Shown one piece after another: positions 46,350-56,108 of a stretch of 64,000 nucleotides of DNA; within the stretch, counting starts at the first letter, position 1, and every line of letters begins with the position of its first letter. The translations under genes and the position numbers were made by a program. The notes under the pieces were generated by a model. That model saw only the letters and a program-made list of their open reading frames with translations. It was not told the origin of the DNA and ran no database searches. Origin of the DNA: JBBQVS01 sp964657325 (GTDB lineage: Bacteria; Chloroflexota; Ktedonobacteria; Ktedonobacterales; Ktedonobacteraceae); the NCBI GenBank assembly GCA_964657325.1, contig CAZZVE010000010.1, positions 3,934 to 67,933 of the forward strand, given 5' to 3'.

Positions 46350-47096
46350 TCACAGCCCCAGTAACAACCAGGAGAAAAGCGCGGCAAACGGCATCCACGC
46401 GCCAACGACAAGGCCAATCAGAGCGACATGGAACCACGCACGACGCTCAATACTGTCATAAAGAAGTGGCAACGCGGCGACAATCAAGCCTTCAAAGAGC
46501 AGTACATAAAGTGGCGTATGTCCAAGCATTAAGTGTGTTGGCTTATACTGCCACCATCCGCCATAGTAAGCTAGTTCCTCATAGACTGGTATTTGGATTG
46601 CGCCAAGAAGCCCGGCTATCAAGGCTGCTTTACGCCAACCTAATAGAGCGCGTAGTCGCCATGACACATAACCCAAGTGAGTGAGTATAACCATCCAGGA
46701 AAGCGGCATATATAAAGGTGAGGCCCATAACATAGGTTCACTTGCTGAATAGATCAGCGAATGCGCGACAGACTGACCGGAGGCATCGGTAAACAGTTCA
46801 CATATACCCGCAATAATGCCAGCGAGCAAAAGCCTTCCCACAAGTGGGCGTATCTGTTGTGAGAATAATAGCACGAGTAGATACAGTGAGAGCATAACTG
46901 TGATAGTGCCAACATTACTCCAATGAGTAGTGACGTTGAGCAATGACAGCACGAGGTCCGCAAGAATGCCAACGCCAATAACCAGATCAAACCAGGTGAA
47001 CGTACGAGCCGCCGCCTTATCAGCGAGATATTTTTCAGTGTTCGTCGTCGCAAATGACGAAGGTGCGAAGCGTTTTAGTGCGCTTATATGTAACAT
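46350..47096 (-). CDS. Polytopic membrane protein of unknown function
   Basis: 248 aa with about seven hydrophobic segments (WFDLVIGVGILADLVLSLL, TVMLSLYLLVLLF and others). The block IQIPVYEELAYYGGWWQYKP, with a Glu-Glu and several aromatics, recalls carotenoid-synthesis membrane proteins, but this is a weak resemblance. The ATG at 47096 is preferred over 47204 because the extra N-terminal residues are not hydrophobic or conserved-looking. A TetR gene is 61 bp upstream on the same strand. Confidence 0.65.
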   Translation of the reverse strand: MLHISALKRFAPSSFATTNTEKYLADKAAARTFTWFDLVIGVGILADLVLSLLNVTTHWSNVGTITVMLSLYLLVLLFSQQIRPLVGRLLLAGIIAGICELFTDASGQSVAHSLIYSASEPMLWASPLYMPLSWMVILTHLGYVSWRLRALLGWRKAALIAGLLGAIQIPVYEELAYYGGWWQYKPTHLMLGHTPLYVLLFEGLIVAALPLLYDSIERRAWFHVALIGLVVGAWMPFAALFSWLLLGL

Positions 47097-47157
47097 TTTG
47101 TTTCTCTTTGTGTAAGCAGGGACCAGATTATATGCATGTTTATAATAGATTATAGGT

Positions 47158-47748
47158 TTACCCGATTCGGGTAGAGTCTTCTTGTGTAGTTGGATGAAAC
47201 GCAACTGCGCGCGTTGGTTGCATAATTAACACTTGAAAAATCGCCCCCATGCGTTCAGGTGTATAAAGCATATCATGTTCCAGCCACCATTGAATAAGGG
47301 AAATAGACGAATTAATAAGGTGATAAGCGGCAACTTCGGCAGGAACTATGCTACCCTCTAATGGCTCGTTCTCGTTGAGAACGTCTTGTGATGTAATCTC
47401 GATGATGTGCTGCACCAGTGAAGAGGTACCTCTACTTTGTAACAAGACTTGAATAATGTTGGCATGTTCCTGCACATAACGAAATAGCGGCACGCCAACA
47501 GCCTCTGTATCTATCTTTGGTGCCCCTGGTAGTAGACTTTTCAAATCCGCTAGCACCACGTCTGATACATCACGTAACAGAGCATCCTTACTTGAATAGT
47601 GCCGGAAAAATGTAGCATAGCCTATATCCGCGTGTTCTGTAATATCACGAATCGTGACTGACTCATAGCCCTTCTTCAATGTAAGAGCAATGAGTGCCTT
47701 CGCTAATAATTGTTGTGTACGTTTAATACGCCTATCATGGCTCTCCAT
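47158..47748 (-). CDS. TetR-family transcriptional regulator
   Basis: 196 aa. N-terminal HTH (about residues 8-55): LLAKALIALTLKKGYESVTIRDITEHADIGYATFFRHYSSKDALL, the standard TetR pattern with its YxxFxxK-type end. The remainder is the helical ligand domain, related to the TetR C-terminal branch of YbiH/DhaS-like proteins. Start ATG at 47748 follows AAGGACAAAGG; 47781 is possible. It probably controls itself and the membrane protein gene downstream. Confidence 0.88.
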   Translation of the reverse strand: MESHDRRIKRTQQLLAKALIALTLKKGYESVTIRDITEHADIGYATFFRHYSSKDALLRDVSDVVLADLKSLLPGAPKIDTEAVGVPLFRYVQEHANIIQVLLQSRGTSSLVQHIIEITSQDVLNENEPLEGSIVPAEVAAYHLINSSISLIQWWLEHDMLYTPERMGAIFQVLIMQPTRAVAFHPTTQEDSTRIG

Positions 47749-47953
47749 ACCTTTGTCCTTCGCGGGTGTGATCGCGCCCAATAAATATGACCTATATCAT
47801 AACATAGACATATTCGTTTACCAACACTATATAAATGCTTTAACGCAATGTGTACAGCAGACCTCTCACCACAAAAATCTCTTGCGATAACCCCGTCTAT
47901 GCGTTACACAATGTTTTCCCTACTAGTCGTGTGTACGCATCGGCAAAGCTCTG

Positions 47954-48409
47954 ATGGAGTTACATTTGCAGTATGAGATGGTAAAAGAATATCGCCTTCA
48001 GTGGCTTGAAAATAAGGATGTGCCGATTAGCTGGCATGTCGAGAAGATGAAGTTATCAACAGAGAAGGACGCGCTCAGGGTTAACGAGTGGCTGACGCTT
48101 ATGGGAATACCGCGAGAGTGCTTTCAATACAGGCTCGGCAATCGCTCGGCCCTTGAATGGGTCATCGACCAGTAGCAGGTGAGTACGGATGCGCGTAGTG
48201 GAATTGTGAGCGATCCCAACCGAGAGGACGATGAACTGTACATTGTGCGGCTGGTAGGAAAAGTGGTGATGGTAAGTGTAGAGACGGTGAAACTGGTAGA
48301 GGAGTTTCGGTCTGTTCTTCGTGCGACATTTTTCCCTCTTTGTTGCATACGTAACACACGCCACGAATTGATGCTTGCTCAGCGTTACAACCCGGGCTAT
48401 ACTGTCTAG
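47954..48409 (+). pseudogene. C-terminal relic of a Type ISP restriction enzyme / DEAD-box helicase-like protein
   Basis: One frame reads ELHLQYEMVKEY...VEKMKLSTEKDALRVNEWLTLMGIP...FQYRLGNRSALEWVIDQ, then an amber TAG at 48173-48175, and continues in the same frame with QVSTDARSGIVSDPNREDDELYIVRLVG...VSVETVKLVE. This is the C-terminal target-recognition-side signature of large single-chain Type ISP restriction-modification enzymes and related helicases (often SALEWVIDQYxVxxDxRSGIxxDPN). The TAG stands where a Tyr codon (TAT/TAC) would be expected. Everything upstream (helicase, methylase) is missing. Confidence 0.75.
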
Positions 48410-48561
48410 TGTAACACATTGTTGTAAAGGCATCAGTTTGTTACAATAGAGAGAAACTGTATTGATGAGTATTCGGGTTCACGGAACGTGTGTCGTCAGA
48501 AGAGATGCTGGCTTCATCGCCGACCGAAACCCTCATTCTACATCCACGAGAGGAATTTCCA

Positions 48562-49485
48562 ATGAAAGTTTTCGTTACTGGCGCGTCTGGCTGGATCGGC
48601 TCCGCCGTTGTCCCTGAACTGATTGGCGCAGGCCATCAAGTCATCGGGCTAGCACGCTCGGAGGCTGCGGCTGCGGCACTTGCCACCGCAGGAGTAGAGG
48701 TGCATCGTGGCACACTCGATGATCTTGATAGTCTGCGCAGTGTAGCTGCCGCGTCGGATGGTGTAATTCACCTCGCATTCAAGCACGACATCGCCTTCTC
48801 AGGAGACTTCCAGGGTGCTGTCGATGCGGATCGCCGCGCCATAGAAACCTTTGGCGAGGTGCTTGCAGACTCTGACCGACCGTTCGTCATCGCCTCCGGG
48901 TTACTCGGACTCACACCGGGACATATGGCGACCGAACGGGACCCCGAACCAAATGCGGCTCGTCCCACTGGTGGTCCAGCGGGTCGGCTGGATAATGCAC
49001 AAATGACGCTCTCCTTTGCTTCTCGCGGCGTCCGCTCATCCGTCTTGCGACTCCCTCCCACGGTTCACGGCGAGGGAGACAACGGCTTCATGGCGACCTT
49101 GATCCGCATCGCCCGCGCCAGTGGCGTCTCCGGCTACATCGGTGATGGGTCCAACCGCTGGCCTGCTGTACATCGGCTCGACGCCGCGCACCTCTTCCGC
49201 CTGGCACTAGAGAAGGCACCAGCGGGTTCTGTGCTGCATGCGGTCGCAGACGAGGGCGTGCCAATCCGCACCATTGCTGAGATAATCGGTCGGCATCTTA
49301 ATCTCCCAGTGGTCTCCATCTCTCCTGAGGATGCAGGCAAGCACTTCACCTGGATGGGTGGCTTTATCGGCCTCGACTCCCCGGCCTCAAGCGTGCTAAC
49401 TCAAGAGTTACTTGGGGAGCAGCCAGTACATCCGGGGCTACTCGCGGATCTCGATCAAGGCCACTACTTCAAGAACAAGGCATAG
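48562..49485 (+). CDS. NAD-dependent epimerase/dehydratase family protein (extended SDR)
   Basis: 307 aa. MKVFVTGASGWIGSAVVPELI is the extended-SDR loop, followed by HLAFKHD and a less obvious catalytic Tyr/Lys; the usual YxxxK is not clear, so it may be an atypical SDR (NmrA/SDR5-like). It probably reduces or epimerises a small substrate. The ATG at 48562 follows GAGAGGA; the upstream frame to 48490 is unlikely to be translated. GC content is higher than in flanking DNA, which may indicate transfer. Confidence 0.83.
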   Translation: MKVFVTGASGWIGSAVVPELIGAGHQVIGLARSEAAAAALATAGVEVHRGTLDDLDSLRSVAAASDGVIHLAFKHDIAFSGDFQGAVDADRRAIETFGEVLADSDRPFVIASGLLGLTPGHMATERDPEPNAARPTGGPAGRLDNAQMTLSFASRGVRSSVLRLPPTVHGEGDNGFMATLIRIARASGVSGYIGDGSNRWPAVHRLDAAHLFRLALEKAPAGSVLHAVADEGVPIRTIAEIIGRHLNLPVVSISPEDAGKHFTWMGGFIGLDSPASSVLTQELLGEQPVHPGLLADLDQGHYFKNKA

Positions 49486-49599
49486 TCCAAATATCATGTG
49501 TGTATGACGCGTTACACCAACACTCAGAGACACGATAATAGGCATTCTTTGGGGGAGGCCCACGAGACGTAGAACATTCTATCACGAGAAGGATTGTAC

Positions 49600-50025
49600 A
49601 TGACTGAGATACATGACTGGAACGACTGGGATCGCCGGATCATCGAAGAATTCCGTGCGAACGGGGGCAACGTTGGTGGCCAATTCGCCGGTGTCCCCTT
49701 ACTTCTGCTGACGACGACGGGAGCAAAAAGTGGCGAACAACGTATCAGCCCGCTAGCATATTTGCCCAACGATGGTCGCATCTACGTGTTCGCTGGCAAT
49801 AGGGGTGCACCAACCAATCCCGGTTGGTATCACAATCTGGTCGCGCATCCTGATGTGACGGTCGAACTCGGTACCGAGACGTTCGAGGCCAGAGCCATCG
49901 TCGTCGAAAGCGCGGAGAGAGACCGGCTTGGACGCATCCAGGTACAGAAGATACCTGCTCTTGCGGGGCTTCAAACGAAGCTCGCACGCCAAGTCCCAGT
50001 TGTTCTGCTGGAACGCAAAAAGTAA
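49600..50025 (+). CDS. DDN-type F420H2-dependent nitroreductase-family protein
   Basis: 141 aa split-barrel. VPLLLLTTTGAKSGEQRISPLAYLP and NPGWYHNLVAHPDVTVELG are hallmarks of the deazaflavin-dependent nitroreductase (DDN) family. F420 rather than FMN is the usual cofactor. It reduces quinones or other small electrophiles. The ATG at 49600 follows GAGAAGGA; a TTG six bases upstream is less likely. Together with the LLM enzyme at 61798 it suggests an F420-making cell. Confidence 0.9.
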   Translation: MTEIHDWNDWDRRIIEEFRANGGNVGGQFAGVPLLLLTTTGAKSGEQRISPLAYLPNDGRIYVFAGNRGAPTNPGWYHNLVAHPDVTVELGTETFEARAIVVESAERDRLGRIQVQKIPALAGLQTKLARQVPVVLLERKK

Positions 50026-50372
50026 AGAGAGCGCACAACAGAGAAAATAAGGGTCCTTCTACACTCTAGCAATACTGTGTGAAAGGACCTGCTATACGTC
50101 AATCTTGTATGAGGAGGGAGAAACTTCCCTCCATTCGGGAGCCTCAGCTTGCCAACAGGCAATTACGAAGTCAAGCCATATGCCTCATTAGAACAGGTCT
50201 CTGATAACAGACATTTTTCCTACCCTGCTTTTCTTTTCTTGTATATGCTGCTAATATTCTAGTATACATAGACTGCTCTGCTTGCTATATTTATTTAGGA
50301 CTGTATCACTATATGTCATTGTGAATTTTTAGTAGCAGAGTTAAAAGTTGTTTATAAGGAAAGTTCTTCGTT
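50026..50372. other. Intergenic region
   Basis: 347 bp. An imperfect hairpin (50051-50064 with 50077-50090) may end the DDN transcript but lacks a T-run. The rest is AT-rich and presumably carries the promoter of the secreted propeller gene. Nothing else seen. Confidence 0.45.
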
Positions 50373-51564
50373 ATGAGGGGGGTATTCGTGTCTCTATTTA
50401 AATTGAAGCAGCGTTCAACAGGCTTGGCTCTTATTCTAGGGGTATTCGTGATGCTAAGCATATGTTTTCTGCTTTTAAGTCCTCGGTTGCTCACGTCAAC
50501 ACGCGCTCATGCAAAACCGCCCAGTTCATCCGGTACTATTTTCGCATCATCCAACACCATTCCTCTTTTACAGTTCCCTGAAGGGATTACTTCGTGGCAG
50601 AACAAGATATATGTTTCAACATACAACGTGAATGCTCCTTCAAGTTCACGCATCTTCGTTTTTGATGCCTCGAATGGGAAGCTCAAGCGAACTATAGGGG
50701 GGCAACCGGGTCAGGAACTGGTCAGTGCTAATGTCCTGCTTGGTCTCACGATTGATCACAATACTGGTGACCTATATGTAGGCGCGAACGGTGCTGGTCA
50801 GATACTACGTATTCAGAAACCAGACAGTGACAAGCCGACAATTAGTGTTTATGCCACTTATCCTAATGGTGGTGGACCAGAAGATTTAGTCTTTTTCAAA
50901 GATGGCACCCTTTTTGCATCAGACTCTAACCTTGGTGCTGTCTACTCAATTCCTCCTGGTGGTGGGAAAGTCAACACTGTGATTGCCCCTGGTAATCCAC
51001 TCCTGGCTGCTCCTGTTGCAGGACTTAATCCTAATGGCGTCATTTTTAGCCAAGATTGGCATACGCTCTACGTCGCAAACACCTACTCCGACAACGTGAT
51101 AAAATTCGGCGTAAACGATGCTGGCAAATTGACAGACAATGGGAGCATCTTCGCACAAAACATCAATCATGATCTGGAAGAGTACCCCACTGGTTTTGAT
51201 GCGCTTAAACTGCCCGATACAAAAATTGGCCCAAGTGCCTCAACACCCTTAAACGGTCCCGATGGGTTAGCTTTAGATAGCCAAGGACGCATCTGGGCCG
51301 CAAGTAACCTTGGTGACAATCTAACTGTTCTCGATCCCAATACAGGCAAGGTCATTACAACCTTTGGGACCTCTGCCGTCACTCAAGGTGGGTTGCTCAA
51401 TCAACCTGCAGGAATGACCTTTGTAGGCAATACGGTGTATTGTTCTAACTTAGGCATCTTCACAGGACTTGCTGGTAGCCCAAATCTTCCCTTCACTATT
51501 GCCTCGTTCGATGCCGGAGTCTCCGGTGCTGGGGGCAATGGCAATTATGGTGGTCCCGGTCAAG
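50373..51564 (+). CDS. Secreted beta-propeller protein (NHL/SMP-30-like), first paralog, interrupted by a gap
   Basis: About 397 residues up to the N run. A signal peptide or anchor at about residues 17-45 (LALILGVFVMLSICFLLLSP) precedes a repeat domain with LLQFPEGITSWQNKIYVSTYN, LDSQGRIWAASNLGDNLTVLDPNTG and similar blades. It is a close paralog of the protein at 54475, which ends at the same phrase (GAGGNGNY); here the frame runs on as GGPGQ into the gap, so the end is unknown. Role outside the cell; possibly binding or a lactonase-like activity. No catalytic residues identified. Confidence 0.82.
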
Positions 51565-51574
51565 NNNNNNNNNN
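51565..51574. other. Assembly gap (10 N)
   Basis: Ten N at the 3' end of the first propeller gene. The frame that continues after it (CCCTATAG...) shows no homology to the paralog and is probably non-coding. Confidence 0.9.
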
Positions 51575-51626
51575 CCCTATAGAGTGTGTGAGCGTGCTTC
51601 ATTATGCGTTCTTCTCATGTGTCCTC

Positions 51627-52544
51627 TCACTCATTTGCTGCAAAAACGTATTGGTGAAAGAGGTACCACTCATCTGTATACGTATGACTGAGAACCTGCG
51701 CTCCCGCTTGCCGTAACAACTGTAGCCAGTGAGCGACATCGAGTTCATACACATCGCGCTCTTCTCGTGAAACCAAGGCTAGGTCCACCTGATCCAGGCA
51801 CCAATGGCGCAATATGATCTCCCAACGTTGTTTGAGCGATATGTCAATGGCACTCTGCTCCAATGCTGTTGCCACCGCCAGTGCTGCTCGACGCACATAA
51901 ACATCTATGAAATGCTCTATAAGAGCGGGATCACTCGGCTCAAGGTCGATCTCATTATAGACATCCGCCTCGTTCAGCAGACAGAGACCACGGCGTGCTC
52001 GCACCGCTTGCACACAGCGTTGCAGAATCTCTCGCTTGCCAGGCCCGTTCATCTGAAAGATGCCTCGCTGGTCATGATCGAGTCCAGCGATATGATGCAA
52101 CATAAGACTGCATATGACGGCATCAGCTTCAGGAAGTTCAACGTTTTCGACACGAGCGATATGTGAGTGGAGTTCAATTCCTGAAGGTAACACAGCTGCA
52201 ACTGTGGCATGAACTCCAGGATTGGGATCGATAAGGGTGAGTACGCCACGTTCCTGTGCATGAAAGAAGCCTTGCCACAATGCGCCATTACCACCTCCAA
52301 TTTCAATAAGGTGCCAGGAAGAGCGTTGCTCAAGGAGAGGACGGAGAATCGCTCGGTTTGCCCCATAGACGTGCTGCATGAGAGGCAACTGCGTCCATGC
52401 TTCGTATACACTTTGTGTACCAAATACTGAATTCCACTCCTCCCCTGCGGAGTTTTGTCCTGCCACCTCACGTAATCGTCTAAGAGCCTCAAACTGCTGA
52501 GCGCGAGGTAGTGTAAGAAACTGCTGCAATTGATTCAGCCACAT
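51627..52544 (-). CDS. Class I SAM-dependent methyltransferase
   Basis: 305 aa. The SAM-binding motif I is WHLIEIGGGNGALWQGF, with an acidic end of strand 2 in LTLIDPNPG and motif post-I/IV ADAVICSLMLHHIAGLDH. It transfers a methyl group to an unknown acceptor. Three starts are possible (TTG 52586, ATG 52574, ATG 52544); only 52544 has a well-spaced GGAGA. It lies just downstream of the APC permease on the same strand, so joint transcription is likely. Confidence 0.84.
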   Translation of the reverse strand: MWLNQLQQFLTLPRAQQFEALRRLREVAGQNSAGEEWNSVFGTQSVYEAWTQLPLMQHVYGANRAILRPLLEQRSSWHLIEIGGGNGALWQGFFHAQERGVLTLIDPNPGVHATVAAVLPSGIELHSHIARVENVELPEADAVICSLMLHHIAGLDHDQRGIFQMNGPGKREILQRCVQAVRARRGLCLLNEADVYNEIDLEPSDPALIEHFIDVYVRRAALAVATALEQSAIDISLKQRWEIILRHWCLDQVDLALVSREERDVYELDVAHWLQLLRQAGAQVLSHTYTDEWYLFHQYVFAANE

Positions 52545-52631
52545 AGGTACTTTCTCCACTTCTTTCTCGTTCATGTGCCTCGTCAATGAGCCAACTCCCT
52601 GAATTGCTACGCTCTATCGAGCAGGAACCTT

Positions 52632-54122
52632 TTACTGTTCCCACGTTTCCCACGATGTTTGGCCTGACGCAAGCATCGCACCAATAGCGGTTAAGACGAT
52701 AGCTATAAGGATAATAACTCCGGTTACGATGAGCCATTGACTATTCGAGATCAGTTGTGGAATCCAGGAATTCTGCAAAGTATTTACGACAACGACAAGA
52801 CAGGCAATAGGACCAACAACGAGGCAGAGCCAAATTACCCACATCGGGAAGATGCGTTGTTGATGAAAGCGCAGGCGATCTCTTCTATAGATGAGGAATA
52901 GATCGACAAAAAAGAAGATTGTTGAAAGTGCCAAAATGAGGGTTAACGCAGCAAGCAGCACGTTATAGACATCGGTTGCAAGATCGGCAGGTCTCCCCAG
53001 AAAGGTGATGGATGGAGCGATCATAAAGATACAAATAACAATAATCCCCGCGACAATGGACTGGAAGATAATAGCATTCGCGGGAACGCGGTTGCTGTTG
53101 AGTCGTCCTAAGAACCTCGGAAGTCGTTTGTCTATCGCGCCAACAAAGAGCAGACGAGCATTTGCATAGCTGTAGACGAGCGGAGAAATGAGATAAAAAC
53201 CAAGAATACATATTGCACAAATACTGCCAACCGCTTTACCTAGCACCGCATCGAGACTCGTCACAATCTCATAGGGAAGGATGGGTGCTTTCGCAAGAGC
53301 CGGTCCACGAACCACAAGTGGAACGAGAGTACAAATGATGTAGCTTATAATGACGAGCACCGTTCCCCACAAAAGGTGGCGTGGAATGACTTTAGGATTG
53401 CGTATCTCTCCTGCCATATTCATGGGAATAGTCACTCCCAAATATAGTAGGGCAATTAGGCCAAAAATCGAGAAATTCGCATTATTCACCTGCCAATCAG
53501 CCGCATGGTTGAGAGGGGTAGCAGATGGATGACCGCTCGTTATCCATAGCACGCCCGACAGCCCTACCAGAAAGACAACCACGAGAATGCTGCCGATCAC
53601 GACATTGACGACGTTTTGCACGGTACGTTGTCGCTGCACAGCAAGAGCGGTGGTAAAGGCGAGGACCGCGAGAATAGCTAAGCCCTGCTGCCAGGGCTGC
53701 GTAAGCCAGTTGTTATTGAGACCCTGTATGTATGTGATGAGTCCATCAGCCGCACCGATAATACCAAGAACATTGGGCACCCAATAGATGGCACCCACAA
53801 AAAAGCCCCAGTAGTCACCGAGGGCATGGCAAGTCCAGTTGTAGAGCGAGCCTTCGTGAGGAAAAAGCACTCCTAGTTGTGCAGTTGCGACCACACAGGG
53901 AAGGAAAAAGGTAGCACCACCAATGAGGAGGAAAGTCAGTGATGCTACTCCCCCAAATCCAGCAGTGTTTGCCGCGTTACCAATAAAAAAGATAGCTGCA
54001 AGATAAATTGCAGTCATATCAAAAGTCCCCAGCACAGGAGGCATTGAAGCCGATACATACTGCTCAGACAGTAGAGTCTTTGTCTTTCCCTCTGTCGTAC
54101 CAGTTCGTTCAAGTAAAGTCAC
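52632..54122 (-). CDS. APC-superfamily amino acid permease
   Basis: 496 aa with about twelve hydrophobic segments, in the APC fold. VVATAQLGVLFPHEGSLYNWTCHALGDYWGFFVGAIYWVPN matches the conserved TM3-TM4 region of amino acid/polyamine permeases, and MNMAGEIRNPKVIPRHL the loop after TM6. It imports or exchanges amino acids or amines. Translation starts with GTG after GGGGGAAG. Confidence 0.9.
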   Translation of the reverse strand: MTLLERTGTTEGKTKTLLSEQYVSASMPPVLGTFDMTAIYLAAIFFIGNAANTAGFGGVASLTFLLIGGATFFLPCVVATAQLGVLFPHEGSLYNWTCHALGDYWGFFVGAIYWVPNVLGIIGAADGLITYIQGLNNNWLTQPWQQGLAILAVLAFTTALAVQRQRTVQNVVNVVIGSILVVVFLVGLSGVLWITSGHPSATPLNHAADWQVNNANFSIFGLIALLYLGVTIPMNMAGEIRNPKVIPRHLLWGTVLVIISYIICTLVPLVVRGPALAKAPILPYEIVTSLDAVLGKAVGSICAICILGFYLISPLVYSYANARLLFVGAIDKRLPRFLGRLNSNRVPANAIIFQSIVAGIIVICIFMIAPSITFLGRPADLATDVYNVLLAALTLILALSTIFFFVDLFLIYRRDRLRFHQQRIFPMWVIWLCLVVGPIACLVVVVNTLQNSWIPQLISNSQWLIVTGVIILIAIVLTAIGAMLASGQTSWETWEQ

Positions 54123-54474
54123 GCTTCCCCCTTGCCTTTCTCCACACCGAAGAAGGCTGCATTACACTAAAGATACATATCTTTCTGACGCACATTTCGT
54201 ACTATCCTAATCTTCACAATATAGAGTACTCTATTATAAGAAGCAAGCAATACCATTTCTATAGGAATTTTGGTGTAAGAAAACTCTTTTTTCTCTAGCT
54301 CTTTCTTCATCTTTTTAGCGTCGATTATTTCCCACATCCCTCTTCCTTAACTCCTCTTTACGTAAAGCATCCGATGCGCTATGATACATCCATCAACGCA
54401 TCTATATATGGATGCGTTAGAAAAAGTACGCATTGATATCATCTTCATACATCACGTACAAGGAGAAATTCACT
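54123..54474. other. Divergent intergenic region
   Basis: 352 AT-rich bases between the APC permease and the second propeller. It contains an inverted repeat at 54395-54418 listed separately; otherwise nothing distinctive. Confidence 0.5.
54395..54418. promoter_or_regulatory. Inverted repeat upstream of the second propeller, possible operator
   Basis: AACGCATC (54395-54402) and GATGCGTT (54411-54418) are perfect inverted arms around TATATATG, 56 bp before the gene start. Size and place suit a dimeric repressor site; a short mRNA hairpin is an alternative. Confidence 0.45.
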
Positions 54475-55662
54475 ATGCGCATCACAACACCTTCTTTCTC
54501 ACTTTTCACATGGAAAGATGCACGAAAGATACTGTTGCTCTTGGGAGGAGTGGCAGCAGGACTCTCTCTGCTTCTTTCGTATGTACTGGCGAGTCCAGCA
54601 GAAGCCTCTTTTCCGAGTCAAGGTCAAGTTTTTGCATCATCCAACCAAGTTCCTCTGCTCCAATTTCCTGAAGGAATCACAAACTGGCAAGGCAAAGTCT
54701 ATGTAGGAGCATATAACGTAGCAACTCCCACCAACTCACGCATTTTCGTGTTCAACGAACAGGGCAAACTCCTCTGTCAGTTGGGCGGTCAGCCTGGGCA
54801 GCAACTGATCAGTAGTGGTCAACTCCTCGGCCTGACAATCAATCCGCGAACAGGAGATTTATTTGCGAATGCGAACGGCACAGGAAATGTTCTTCGCATT
54901 CATAATCCAGGCTGTAATCATCCGACAGTAAGCATCTACGCCACCTACCCAGGAAAGGGAGGTGGACCTGAGGATATGGCTTTCAACGCGCAAGGAACAC
55001 TGTACGACAGTGACTCAAATCGAGGTCTCGTGTATGCCATCCCACCGGGTGGAGGCATGGCGAAACTCGTCATTGGTCCACCAAGTTCTGGCGCACCAAT
55101 TAACGACAAAGGCTTACTTCAAGCACCAATCGCGGGCCTAACACCAAATGGTGTTGTCTTCAGCCTTGATTACCGGACACTCTATATTGCGAACACCTAC
55201 GCGGATAGTGTGGTTGCCTTCGATGTGAATAGCAGAGGTCAGGTCACAGGCAATGCACGTATTTTCGCGCAACACTTGAATCCTGATCTGGAAGAGTATC
55301 CAACGGGCTTCGACGCCCTTGTCCAGAAAAATACAAAAATTGGTCCTTCAGCATCGACACCACTCAACGGTCCCGATGGATTAGCACTCGATAGCAAAGG
55401 ACGTGTCTGGGTAGCTAGCAATTTAGGTGACAACATCACCGTTCTTGATTGCAATGGCAAGGTTGTAAAAACCTATGGCACATCAGAGGTCACGGCTCAT
55501 GGCTTACTCAATCAGCCCGCAAGTCTTACCTTTGTGGGTAAATTCGTGTATACAACCAATCTCGGCATCTTCACAGGTCTGGCAGGAAAACCCAAATTGC
55601 CATTCACCGTCGTCAGATTCGATGTAGGAGTTACCGGTGCAGGTGGAAATGGTAACTATTAG
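54475..55662 (+). CDS. Secreted beta-propeller protein (NHL/SMP-30-like), second paralog
   Basis: 395 aa. N-terminal hydrophobic segment (about residues 18-40, VAAGLSLLLSYVLASPAEA) looks like a cleaved signal peptide. Blades include FPEGITNWQGKVYVGAYN, GGGPEDMAFNAQGTLYDSDS, NGPDGLALDSKGRVWVASNLGDN and LNQPASLTFVGKFVYTTNLG. It is very similar to the protein at 50373 over its whole length, so the two are duplicates separated by a methyltransferase and a permease. ATG follows AAGGAG. Confidence 0.85.
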   Translation: MRITTPSFSLFTWKDARKILLLLGGVAAGLSLLLSYVLASPAEASFPSQGQVFASSNQVPLLQFPEGITNWQGKVYVGAYNVATPTNSRIFVFNEQGKLLCQLGGQPGQQLISSGQLLGLTINPRTGDLFANANGTGNVLRIHNPGCNHPTVSIYATYPGKGGGPEDMAFNAQGTLYDSDSNRGLVYAIPPGGGMAKLVIGPPSSGAPINDKGLLQAPIAGLTPNGVVFSLDYRTLYIANTYADSVVAFDVNSRGQVTGNARIFAQHLNPDLEEYPTGFDALVQKNTKIGPSASTPLNGPDGLALDSKGRVWVASNLGDNITVLDCNGKVVKTYGTSEVTAHGLLNQPASLTFVGKFVYTTNLGIFTGLAGKPKLPFTVVRFDVGVTGAGGNGNY

Positions 55663-55732
55663 GACGCGAGAGACATTGAGTATCACTAACTAATACCCTT
55701 CGTTTTTCATGCGCTTACGGAGCGACGTGAAG

Positions 55733-55955
55733 CATGACAGGGGCAAGACCATTGACTCCAACAACCCCTAAAGAGAGCCTACAATGCAGGGCGGGAGCAT
55801 GACAGGGGCAAGTCCTGCCACTACTATACTAAAACTACCACTGCATGGCTTTGCCACGGAATGCGTGTATAGTAGTGACAGGGCTTGCCCCTGTCATGCC
55901 ACTCTATGCCACGTTACGAGTTCGTTGGAGTCAAACACGCTTTGCCCCTGTCATG
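55733..55955. repeat. Nested inverted repeats built on one 15-bp motif
   Basis: The motif CATGACAGGGGCAAG occurs at 55733-55747 and 55798-55812, and inverted at 55884-55898 and (14 bp) 55942-55955. Inner arms 55798-55829 / 55867-55898 pair in 30 of 32 positions; the outer pair also shares TTGACTCCAAC / GTTGGAGTCAA. It can fold as a hairpin inside a hairpin, and no coding frame is credible. Confidence 0.8.
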
Positions 55956-56108
55956 TAAACGATATCAGCTTTATCGGCTTCTAAATCACTTCGCATCCTC
56001 CAAAGAGAAGAGGCAAAAAAGGCAAAATTATGATATACTCTATATCATAAGTACGTTTTTCGTCTCTCTGGAAAGAGAACTTTCTTGCTGAAAGAAGTGA
56101 AACACAAC

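Noticed and set aside
55733..55955. CRISPR array
   Set aside because: Only four copies of a 15-bp motif, in both orientations and at uneven spacing; no cas genes.
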